Assembly: GCF_000308835.1 (NCBI RefSeq)
Contig: NZ_BAGN01000122.1
Coordinates: 62,001 to 126,000 of the forward strand
Source of the DNA: Nocardia vinacea NBRC 16497
Lineage (GTDB): Bacteria > Actinomycetota > Actinomycetes > Mycobacteriales > Mycobacteriaceae
DNA: 64,000 bases
Reading direction: 5' to 3'
Below are positions 54,731-62,170 of this stretch, piece by piece. Position 1 is the stretch's first letter; each line of letters opens with the position of its first letter. The translations under genes were made by a program, and so were the position numbers. The notes below the pieces were generated by a model. That model made no database searches. It was given only the letters and a program-made list of their open reading frames with translations, and had not been told where the DNA came from.

Positions 54731-54988
54731 AGGCTCCCCTTGTCTGTGCGGTCTTTTGGGTTGTGCGGCTTTGGTGAGACGGGAGTTGGAGAGTTACATA
54801 GTTTAATACGCATATCTATATAATCAGATGTAGTTTCAAGCGCACTGAAGATTGCAGTTCCACCGGATTCGTTCCTCGTGAACCGATCTCGGTCCCCCGC
54901 GACGTCGTCCGGGGCGCTGCTGCAGGTCTGTGCGCTCCCCCATGCGCGGACCCGGCCCGAACGATCCTGGGCCCGGTCCGCGGCTGGA
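54731..54988. other. AT-rich patch between two terminators/genes
   Basis: 258 bases without a credible gene. At 54795-54840 GC falls sharply and CGCATATCTATATAAT-like sequence appears; CGCATATCTA recurs at 56794-56803 before the propeller enzyme gene. Confidence 0.5.
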
Positions 54989-55474
54989 TCAGCTCGCTAC
55001 GCTCTCGAATGTGCCGGGCACGTACGAGCCGCCCTTGGTCTGTGTAATCACCAGGAGCCGGTTGGCGGCGTTGATCATGGCGACCAGGTAGACCAGCGCG
55101 GCGATCTGGTCATCGTCGTAGTGTTTACGCACCTGAGCCCAGGTCTCGTCGGACACACCGCGATTCGCGTCGGCGAGTCGAGTGCCCTCCTCCGCGAATG
55201 CCAGCACGGCCTGCTCAGCCTCACTGAATACGGTGGCCTCACGCCAAGCCGCGACCAGGTTGATCCGAACCGCGGGTTCGCCGGCGGCCGCCAGCTCCTT
55301 GGTGTGGGCGTCGACGCAGTAACCACAGCCGTTGATCTGGCTGGCGCGCAACTCCACCAACTCCACCGTGGACTTCGGCAGCGACGACTGCATGATCGCC
55401 AGGCTCGTGTTGGCGAATCGCTTGCCGATCTTGGCGCCGAACTCGTTGTCGTTCAGGTTGAAACGGGGTTCCAT
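54989..55474 (-). CDS. Carboxymuconolactone decarboxylase/AhpD-like protein
   Basis: 161 residues from the ATG at 55474. AhpD-type thiol motif INGCGYCVDAHTKEL (Cys-x2-Cys with His 3 residues later), preceded by VELVELRASQ. Likely a small peroxidase or disulfide reductase acting on hydroperoxides rather than a true decarboxylase. Divergent from the ECF41 sigma factor gene with a matching promoter in front; such COE genes (carboxymuconolactone decarboxylase, oxidoreductase, epimerase) are the known partners of ECF41 sigma factors. Confidence 0.93.
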   Translation of the reverse strand: MEPRFNLNDNEFGAKIGKRFANTSLAIMQSSLPKSTVELVELRASQINGCGYCVDAHTKELAAAGEPAVRINLVAAWREATVFSEAEQAVLAFAEEGTRLADANRGVSDETWAQVRKHYDDDQIAALVYLVAMINAANRLLVITQTKGGSYVPGTFESVAS

Positions 55475-55515
55475 GACTTCAGTCCTAACTCGTGGTGCTG
55501 ATTGAACGACCATGA

Positions 55516-55542
55516 GACGGCGCCACCCCGATTCACGTAACA
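55516..55542 (-). promoter_or_regulatory. ECF41-type promoter of the AhpD-like gene
   Basis: On the minus strand TGTTACG (55542-55536), 16 bases, CGTC (55519-55516), 41 bases before the ATG. ECF41 consensus is TGTCACA-N16-CGTC. Confidence 0.7.
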
Positions 55543-55577
55543 GCACTTGGATGTGACGCACACCACCACTGCCCCGC

Positions 55578-55604
55578 TGTTACGAAACGGCAGGATCGGA
55601 CGTC
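55578..55604 (+). promoter_or_regulatory. ECF41-type promoter of the sigma factor gene
   Basis: TGTTACG (55578-55584), 16 bases, CGTC (55601-55604), 38 bases before the sigma factor ATG. Same two elements and spacing as the divergent promoter at 55516-55542, so the sigma factor probably drives its own gene and the partner. Confidence 0.72.
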
Positions 55605-55642
55605 TGATGGGTGACACATTCGAAAGTGAACAGGAGCCGCCC

Positions 55643-56575
55643 ATGCCCGGCATGTCGCAGACCACGCCCGCCGACCACGGCGAGAGCAGCAGCGACCGTC
55701 CGGACCCCGCGACGAAAGCATTCGTCGCGCACCGCAACTTGCTGTTCACCGTCGCCTACGAAATGCTCGGATCGGCCGCCGACGCCGAAGACGTCCTGCA
55801 AGAAACGTGGCTGCGGTGGGCAGGCGTCGATCTCGACACGGTGCAGGATCAACGCGCGTACCTGGTCCGAATCGCCACCCGTCAGTCGCTCGACCGGCTC
55901 CGCGCGCTCGGTCGCCGCAAGGAGTCCTACGTGGGCCCCTGGCTGCCCGAACCGCTGCTGACCGCACCCGACGTCGCCGAGGACATCGAACTGGCCGACA
56001 GCGTCTCGATGGCGATGCTGCTGGTATTGGAGACCCTCACGCCCGTCGAGCGGGCGGTGTTCGTGCTGCGCGAAGTATTCGATCTGGAGTATGACGAGAT
56101 CGCCGAAGCGGTCGACAAGAGCCCGGCCGCGGTCCGCCAGCTCGCGTACCGGGCTCGGTCACACGTAGCCGCGCGCCGACCACGCGAGGTGGTCTCCGCA
56201 GCCGAAACCCGAGACGCGCTCGCGGCATTCCAGCGAGCCGTCGAAACCGGCGAACTCCAGAGTCTGCTCGACATTCTCGCACCGGATGTCGTCTTCCTCG
56301 GCGACGGTGGCGGACTCGCACAGGCCGCGCTGGTGCCCATCGCCGGGGCCGACGCGGTAGGCAGCCTCCTCTCCGCCGCGCTCGGTAACCTCACCGCGAG
56401 GTCGGCACAGCCTGCCCTCGTCAACGGCCACCCGGCGCTGATACTGCGATTCGACGGCGAGATCGATGCCGTCATAGCGGCGCGAATCGACGACGGCCTC
56501 ATCACCGGGATCTATTCCGTGCGCAATCCCCAGAAACTCTCGCGTTTGCAGCGCGAGACCGCCCTGCACCGCTGA
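55643..56575 (+). CDS. sigJ: ECF RNA polymerase sigma factor, ECF41/SigJ family
   Basis: 310 residues from the ATG at 55643, AGGAG 6 bases upstream. Region 2: NLLFTVAYEMLGSAADAEDVLQET, RAYLVRIATRQSLDRLRA; region 4: LTPVERAVFVLREVFDLEYDE, AVRQLAYRARSHVAARR. The C-terminal 110 residues form the SnoaL-like extension that regulates activity in ECF41 (no anti-sigma factor is encoded). Divergent AhpD-like partner and the promoter pair support the ECF41 call. Start chosen after the predicted transcript start at about 55610, so upstream in-frame codons are excluded. Confidence 0.93.
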   Translation: MPGMSQTTPADHGESSSDRPDPATKAFVAHRNLLFTVAYEMLGSAADAEDVLQETWLRWAGVDLDTVQDQRAYLVRIATRQSLDRLRALGRRKESYVGPWLPEPLLTAPDVAEDIELADSVSMAMLLVLETLTPVERAVFVLREVFDLEYDEIAEAVDKSPAAVRQLAYRARSHVAARRPREVVSAAETRDALAAFQRAVETGELQSLLDILAPDVVFLGDGGGLAQAALVPIAGADAVGSLLSAALGNLTARSAQPALVNGHPALILRFDGEIDAVIAARIDDGLITGIYSVRNPQKLSRLQRETALHR

Positions 56576-56794
56576 CGCGGCGGGGAAGCAACTACTCCCG
56601 AAACCATGGTGTCGAGCCCAGCCCTCCCCGCTCCCCCTGCATGCACCACCCACGCTGTATCGGGAATGCCTTTACCCTCTATTCCGACTTGTCCCTCCGT
56701 TATCCATAGCGCGCCCCCTTCCTTGTCTGTGCTGCGTTCGGCGAAGCCGGACGCATGTTGTTTCGGCTCTAGGGGAGAATACATGGTCAGATGC

Positions 56795-56816
56795 GCATAT
56801 CTACGTATGGATATGC
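56795..56816. promoter_or_regulatory. Palindrome upstream of the propeller enzyme gene
   Basis: GCATATC (56795-56801) and GATATGC (56810-56816), 7-bp arms around an 8-base centre that includes TACGTA, in an AT-rich dip 53 bases before the ATG. Looks like an operator; the factor is unknown. Confidence 0.5.
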
Positions 56817-56868
56817 AATTATCGGTCGACTCTCGACAGCCGCTCGTCGGCCCGGGATAGGGTGAGCC

Positions 56869-57873
56869 ATGGTCGCCGGATCGACAATGCAGCCACAGCG
56901 CTGGACGCCACCGCCTGCCCCACCCCGAGCTCGCGAAACGCGTAGTGCCACACCACTTCCCCAGATCACGCGATTGGAACTGCCCGGCGCGGCACCCGAG
57001 GACGTGGTGCGCACCGCCGAGGGGCGAATCATTGCGGGAGTCGATGACGGTTCGGTCTACAGCATCGATCCCGCGACCGGCACGGTGAGCCTGCTGGCGA
57101 ATACCGGCGGCCGTCCGCTCGGTATGCATGCCGATGCCGATGGGTCGCTGCTCATCTGCGATTTCCATCGCGGCCTGTTGCGGCTGGACAGCGCGGGCGA
57201 GATCGAGGTGCTCGTGGACGAGATCGACGGCGAGCCACTCCCCTTCGCCAGCAATGTGGTTCGCGCCGCGGACGGCACCGTCTACTTCTCCTCGTCGTCG
57301 CGTCGTTATCCGCTGGACGAGTGGATGGGCGACCTGCTGGAGCATTCCGGCACCGGCCGCCTGTTCCGCCTCGATCCGTCCGGCAAGCTCGAAACCCTCA
57401 TCGACGGCCTGCAATTCGCCAATGGCGTGGTCCTCTCCCCCGACGGCTCCAGCGTGCTCGTCGCGGAGACCGGCGCCTACCGCGTGACCCGCTACTGGCT
57501 CACCGGGCCGAAGGCGGGCACCTACGACCGCCTGATCGAGAACCTGCCCGGCTTCCCGGACAATATGGCTCTCGGCAGCGACGGTTTGGTGTGGATCACC
57601 CTGCCGTCACCACGAAATCCATTGCTGGACCGTCTACTTCCCCTGCCCGGCATCCTGCGCCGTATCGTCTGGGCGCTACCGGAATGGGTACAGCCCGAAC
57701 CGCCGCGCACCGCCTGGGTGATGGCCGTCGACTTCGACGGCAAGGTCGTGCACGACCTACAGGCCGAGGGCACCGACTACGCGATGGTCACCGGAGTTGT
57801 CGAACACGACGGCACGCTCTACCTCGGCAGTCTCACCGAAACCGCGGTCGGAGTCAGCCGCATCCCGTCTTAG
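56869..57873 (+). CDS. SMP-30/strictosidine synthase-like propeller enzyme
   Basis: 334 residues from the ATG at 56869; no export signal. Six-blade propeller with repeats such as GRIIAGVDDGSVYSIDPATG, GSLLICDFHRGLLRLDSAGE, GTVYFSSSSRRYPLDEWMGD, NGVVLSPDGSSVLVAETGAY, RYWLTGPKAGTYDRLIENLP. The DNMAL and WITLPSPRNPLLD region follows the strictosidine synthase/paraoxonase style. Could hydrolyse a lactone or act on a lipid; no sugar lactone metal site is fully visible. The next gene starts 50 bases later. Confidence 0.9.
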   Translation: MVAGSTMQPQRWTPPPAPPRARETRSATPLPQITRLELPGAAPEDVVRTAEGRIIAGVDDGSVYSIDPATGTVSLLANTGGRPLGMHADADGSLLICDFHRGLLRLDSAGEIEVLVDEIDGEPLPFASNVVRAADGTVYFSSSSRRYPLDEWMGDLLEHSGTGRLFRLDPSGKLETLIDGLQFANGVVLSPDGSSVLVAETGAYRVTRYWLTGPKAGTYDRLIENLPGFPDNMALGSDGLVWITLPSPRNPLLDRLLPLPGILRRIVWALPEWVQPEPPRTAWVMAVDFDGKVVHDLQAEGTDYAMVTGVVEHDGTLYLGSLTETAVGVSRIPS

Positions 57874-57896
57874 GCCGCCGCTTCCGACACGAAATC

Positions 57897-57918
57897 TCAG
57901 TGAACAATTGTACACTGA
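57897..57918. promoter_or_regulatory. Near-perfect 22-bp palindrome before the lipase gene
   Basis: Half-sites TCAGTGAACAA and TTGTACACTGA; 10 of 11 positions are complementary (one A/A mismatch at position 7). Ends 4 bases before the ATG at 57923, overlapping its Shine-Dalgarno region. The regulator is unknown; TetR or GntR type would fit. Confidence 0.65.
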
Positions 57919-57922
57919 ATGG

Positions 57923-59173
57923 ATGAGTGAGCCCGAGCGGCAACGACAGGCGGAGATACAGGCACTCGCACGGTTGGCGGGCGATGAGCTGGGTGGTGCG
58001 ATCGAAGGGATCGCCGCGGTGCATCGAGCCATCTCGGACCGAGTGTTCGCGGCGGTGCGACTGGGTGTCGGACCGGCCGCGCAGCCGGTCAAGGTGGTGC
58101 ACGATGCGATTACCGATGGGGTATACCGGCTGGTCGGCGGAACCGCAGTAGCTGCGGGAGCCCTGGCGGAGCGCACCGTGGACGTACCCGGCGCTCCGGT
58201 GCCCTCACGCACGGTCTACGGGTCCGGATTCCTGGCGGCATTGCAGGGTTTGATCGGCTACAGTCTCGAGGATGAGCTGCCGATTCTGGCCGGGCCGATG
58301 ACATTTCGGATCAATGGGGAACCGGTCGCGCCGGGATGGGTCGGCGATGTGGTGTCGAATCCGCGCCCACGCATCGTGGTTTTTCTGCACGGTCTGGTGG
58401 AGACCGAACACGCTTGGCGACTCGGCGGGCGGCCCAGCTATGCCGAGCGGCTCGAAGCCGATCTCGACTGCACGGCGCTGATGGTTCGATACAACAGCGG
58501 ACTGCACATCCCGGAGAACGCCCGTCTACTGAACGGCATGCTGCAGCGGTTGGTCGAGAACTGGCCGGTGCAGGTCGAGCAGATCGCACTCGTCGGACAT
58601 TCCATGGGCGGCCTGATCGCGCGCGGCGCCTGCTACGACGCCGATCAGGCCGACCTGCCGTGGGTGCGCCGGGTGCGGCAGATCGTCTGTCTCGGATCAC
58701 CGCATTTGGGTGCACCGTTGGAGCAGCTCGTCCACTATGCCTCCGCCGCATTGGTGAAAATACCGGAGACTCGGCCGTTCGGTCGGCTGCTGCGCCGCCG
58801 CAGCGCCGGCATTCGCGACCTGCGCCACGGTTCGCTCGTCGATGAGGATTGGCATGACATGGACGCGGATGCCTTGCGCCGCAGAGCCATTCGCGAGGTA
58901 CCGCTGCTCGATTGCGCCGACCACTACTTCGTCACCGCCTCGGTAACCCACAGCCCGCGCCATCCGCTGGGCCGGATCATCGGCGACGGTTTGGTCCTGC
59001 CCGCCAGCGGCGCCGGCCGAAATCGGGCCCGCCGCATCGGTTTCGATGATGCCAACGGTCTGCATATCCCCGGAGCCAACCATTTCGCCCTGCTCAACCA
59101 CGACGCCGTTTACGACGCGCTGCTCCGCTGGCTGGCCGCCGATGCGCGTCAGATGTCTGCGCGCTGTGGTTGA
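57923..59173 (+). CDS. Alpha/beta hydrolase, PGAP1-like lipase/esterase
   Basis: 416 residues from the ATG at 57923. Nucleophile elbow QIALVGHSMGGLIARG (Ser227), oxyanion strand RIVVFLHGLVETEHAWRLGG, Asp region near 310-350 and His in DANGLHIPGANHFALLNHDA. The first 150 residues are helical and amphipathic (GAIEGIAAVHRAISDRVFAA), as in PGAP1-like and triacylglycerol lipases bound to membranes. No signal peptide. May be a lipid or wax esterase. Convergent with the hypothetical protein gene at 59189. Confidence 0.9.
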   Translation: MSEPERQRQAEIQALARLAGDELGGAIEGIAAVHRAISDRVFAAVRLGVGPAAQPVKVVHDAITDGVYRLVGGTAVAAGALAERTVDVPGAPVPSRTVYGSGFLAALQGLIGYSLEDELPILAGPMTFRINGEPVAPGWVGDVVSNPRPRIVVFLHGLVETEHAWRLGGRPSYAERLEADLDCTALMVRYNSGLHIPENARLLNGMLQRLVENWPVQVEQIALVGHSMGGLIARGACYDADQADLPWVRRVRQIVCLGSPHLGAPLEQLVHYASAALVKIPETRPFGRLLRRRSAGIRDLRHGSLVDEDWHDMDADALRRRAIREVPLLDCADHYFVTASVTHSPRHPLGRIIGDGLVLPASGAGRNRARRIGFDDANGLHIPGANHFALLNHDAVYDALLRWLAADARQMSARCG

Positions 59174-59188
59174 TCGGCGGCGCCCGGA

Positions 59189-60283
59189 TCAGAACAGTTG
59201 GTCGGGGTGGGTGTCGGCTTCCCCTCTGACGTCGGCGGCGAACTGGGCTTCGACTTCGGCGTCGTCGCCCGCGGTGTGGGCCGAGTAGAGCAGCAGGCAG
59301 CCGCGGATGCCGTCGAGGAGATCTTCCAGGAGGTCGAGGGCCGGACGGGTGGGGTCGAGGCGGCTGATCCGGAACTCATCGAGGAGGGCGGCGCGGGAGG
59401 CGCTGTCGAGATCGAATTTGCGTGCCTGCTCTTCGATTTCGGCGACGCGGGCCACCACCGACCATGGTGCGGGCACGTGTCCTTCGGAGACGGCCATGGC
59501 CTCGGCGATGAGGTCGACGACGATCTCGGTCGGTGTCTCACCGCTGGTCAGGCGCTCCAGCACCAGGGTCGGGGTTTCGACCTGCAGTGCCTCGATATCG
59601 TCGGCTTCGACGACCACGTCGGCGGTCGGCACGCCCGCGAGTTCGCCCGCGACTTCGGCGGCGGCGTAGAGCCAATGCGCGGCCGCGACGGATGCGGAGG
59701 CGGGGTCGAGTTCGGTGAACAGTTCCAGGGTGCCGAGGGGGTCGGCGCGCAGTAGGTCGTCGGCGGCCTGGACCTGGGCCGGTGAGACATCCGGGCGTGA
59801 CAGTTCGACGGCTTGGCGTGCGCGCCCGGACAGATCGCCGAGTTCGGCGGATTCGATGGCGGCTTGTTCGGTGCGGACCTCGCCGGCGATGGTGTCACGC
59901 AGGGCAGAGTCGTCGATGGCGTGCAGGGTGCGCCCGACGCGGTGCGCGGATTCGACCACGCCGCTGTAGGAAACGACGAGGCCGTGGTCGGTCGGCAGGT
60001 TCGGGGTGCGGATTCCGGCCTCGACCTCCTTGAAGTTGCGGCGCTCTTCCGCGCGCCGCCAGGCCTCGCTATTGGGAACGTCGGGATCACCTGCCGCACT
60101 TGCCGGATGCGTATAGGTGCGCCACTGGAACCGGGACAGGATGGTCAGATTCGACGCCAAACTCGTTGCCTGGTCCTGGTTTATCGGTGGCAGCTCGGCC
60201 ACCGTGGTCGAGAGATCGCCGCGTCCGGTCGCCCAGATGGCGACGAGGGCGTTGCGGTCGGCATCGAATGCGTATCTGGTCAC
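59189..60283 (-). CDS. Hypothetical protein, acidic, all-helical
   Basis: 364 residues from the ATG at 60283. Soluble, strongly acidic, mostly helical in the C-terminal two thirds (SVAAAHWLYAAAEVAGELAG, LLDEFRISRLDPTRPALDLL, LEDLLDGIRGCLLLYSAHTA). The N-terminus MTRYAFDADRNALVAIWATG is beta-rich. Good coding quality and a whole frame, but I recognise no family. Convergent with the lipase, 15 bases apart. Confidence 0.75.
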   Translation of the reverse strand: MTRYAFDADRNALVAIWATGRGDLSTTVAELPPINQDQATSLASNLTILSRFQWRTYTHPASAAGDPDVPNSEAWRRAEERRNFKEVEAGIRTPNLPTDHGLVVSYSGVVESAHRVGRTLHAIDDSALRDTIAGEVRTEQAAIESAELGDLSGRARQAVELSRPDVSPAQVQAADDLLRADPLGTLELFTELDPASASVAAAHWLYAAAEVAGELAGVPTADVVVEADDIEALQVETPTLVLERLTSGETPTEIVVDLIAEAMAVSEGHVPAPWSVVARVAEIEEQARKFDLDSASRAALLDEFRISRLDPTRPALDLLEDLLDGIRGCLLLYSAHTAGDDAEVEAQFAADVRGEADTHPDQLF

Positions 60284-60466
60284 GCACGCCAGTCTTGCCG
60301 ATCCGCGGCCGTTGCGCGCGCGATCGATCGGTTCGAGATGCGGTCGTCGGCGTTTCGAGTGTCCGATGTCAGCTGTTCCACGTCCCTCGGTGGTCCCGCT
60401 GCGCTACGGCCTCCCCGGGCGGGATACCGCGCTGGATGGCAGTGGATACCTGCGAGGATGGACGGT

Positions 60467-61264
60467 ATGACTCTCGATCACGGTGATCCGGGCGAAGCGC
60501 CTTCGATTCCTCAGCCGACCGCGCCGGTGCTGAATTCCGCTCGCCCCTCGGCGGCCGAGGAGGCCAGAACTGTTGCGGCGGCGACGAATATCGCGACGCT
60601 GGCGAGTTTGAGCGAGGACGGCGGTCCGTGGGCGTCGTTCGTCACCTATGGGCTGCTCGAGGGTCAGCCGGTGCTGTGCGTATCGCGGATGGCCGAGCAC
60701 GGTCGCAATCTCGCGGCGGATCCGCGGGCAAGTCTGTCGGTGGTGTCGCCCGATGTGCCCGCCGATCCGCTGGCCGGTACCCGGATCACGTTGGCCGGCG
60801 TAGTGGAGCGTCCGGTCGGCGATGAGGCTGCGGCAGCACGTGCGGCGCATCTGGCGGCGGTGCCGGCGGCGAAGTACTACGTGGATTACAGCGATTTCTC
60901 GCTGTGGGTGTTGCGGGTGCGGCGCGTTCGATGGGTCGGTGGGTACGGGCGGATGGATTCGGCGACGGCAGAGCAGTATCTGGCGGCCGCGCCGGATCCG
61001 GTCGTTCCGGTGGCGGGGCGCGCGATCACGCACCTGAATGACGATCACGCGGACGCGCTGTTGTCGATGGCACAGGTATTGGGTGGATATCCGGACGCGA
61101 CCGAGGCGAGTTGCGAACGCGCCGACCGGTACGGGCTGGATCTGCGAGTGGTGACACCCCGTGGCGTGGCACGGACACGGGTCGGCTATGCGACGCCGAT
61201 TGATTCGGCAGGCGAATTGCGTGCGGCGACAGTTGAATTGACGCGGCGTTCGCGCGAGGGCTGA
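60467..61264 (+). CDS. HugZ/DUF2470 heme-handling protein, PPOx-like fold
   Basis: 265 residues from the ATG at 60467. N-terminal split-barrel flavin-binding-like domain (NIATLASLSEDGGPWASFVT, DPRASLSVVSPDVPADPLAG, VERPVGDEAAAARAAHLAAV) and a C-terminal DUF2470 domain with AITHLNDDHADALLSMAQVL, whose His may ligate heme as in HugZ/HutZ. Likely cytoplasmic heme degrading or storing protein; it could work with the hmu importer in this same window. Stands alone, no iron box was found in front. Confidence 0.88.
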   Translation: MTLDHGDPGEAPSIPQPTAPVLNSARPSAAEEARTVAAATNIATLASLSEDGGPWASFVTYGLLEGQPVLCVSRMAEHGRNLAADPRASLSVVSPDVPADPLAGTRITLAGVVERPVGDEAAAARAAHLAAVPAAKYYVDYSDFSLWVLRVRRVRWVGGYGRMDSATAEQYLAAAPDPVVPVAGRAITHLNDDHADALLSMAQVLGGYPDATEASCERADRYGLDLRVVTPRGVARTRVGYATPIDSAGELRAATVELTRRSREG

Positions 61265-61444
61265 TCGCGCATTCCGGCCGCGGTCGCCAGCCGACCGAAT
61301 AAAAGTATACTCAATATCGGTGCCACCCGGCGCGGCGGCGAGTTGGACGCATTCCGAGTCGTCGCCTGGCTGACGGTGCATACCGCCGACGGCGCACATA
61401 GCCGTCTCACCGGCGGATCTCGCGGACACCGATGGGAGCTTCAC

Positions 61445-62170
61445 ATGACCGATCTCGCTGACCACATGTCACAGCCCGGGCAGACCGAGATGATGGCGGC
61501 CCGGGCACATGCGGCCAGATCGGCTCGTGCCGCGCGAAGCCGCCAGATAGTCGCGAGCGCCGGCGAAGTTTTCGCGACCCGCGGCTACCACGGGACCAGC
61601 ATGGATCAGATCGCGAGGCAATCAGGTATCAGCAAACCCAGTCTGTACCAGTACTTTCCGAGCAAATTGGAGCTGTATCTGGCGGTATTGCAACAGCATC
61701 TCGACAGACTCGTGTCCACTGTCCACGACGCCCTGCATTCGACCGACGACAATCATGGGCGGCTATCCGCGGCGGTACATGCCTATTTCGACTTCATCGA
61801 CGATGATCCCGACGGATTCCGGCTGGTCTTCGAGTCGGAGGTGCCCACCGAACCGTCAGTGCAGTGGCGCGTCGGGCAGGCCAACGCGGCCTGCATCGGT
61901 GCGGTGCACGATCTACTCATCCGGGACTCCGGCCTCGGTCCACAACGCGCGTGGGCATTCGCGGTCGGGCTTGTCGGCGCCAGCCAGTTCACCTCGCGCT
62001 ACTGGCTACACGCCGATCGGCCCATTCCGAAGGAGCAAGCCGTCGAAACCACCGTCGCCCTCTGCTGGGGCGGTCTGTCGCACGTACCGCTGCGGGCGGT
62101 TTCCGCTGCACGGAAAGAGGACAATCAATCCGATCCGGCCGGCACTATCTTGGGCCGATGTTCAGAGTGA
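61445..62170 (+). CDS. TetR family regulator
   Basis: 241 residues from the ATG at 61445. HTH SRQIVASAGEVFATRGYHGT, MDQIARQSGISKPSLYQYFP. C-terminal domain (VHAYFDFIDDDPDGFRLVFE) is of the common type found upstream of lipid genes. AT-rich AGTATACT (61304-61311) lies upstream as a possible operator. Its stop overlaps the sensor kinase start by 13 bases, though the genes are functionally unrelated. Confidence 0.9.
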   Translation: MTDLADHMSQPGQTEMMAARAHAARSARAARSRQIVASAGEVFATRGYHGTSMDQIARQSGISKPSLYQYFPSKLELYLAVLQQHLDRLVSTVHDALHSTDDNHGRLSAAVHAYFDFIDDDPDGFRLVFESEVPTEPSVQWRVGQANAACIGAVHDLLIRDSGLGPQRAWAFAVGLVGASQFTSRYWLHADRPIPKEQAVETTVALCWGGLSHVPLRAVSAARKEDNQSDPAGTILGRCSE

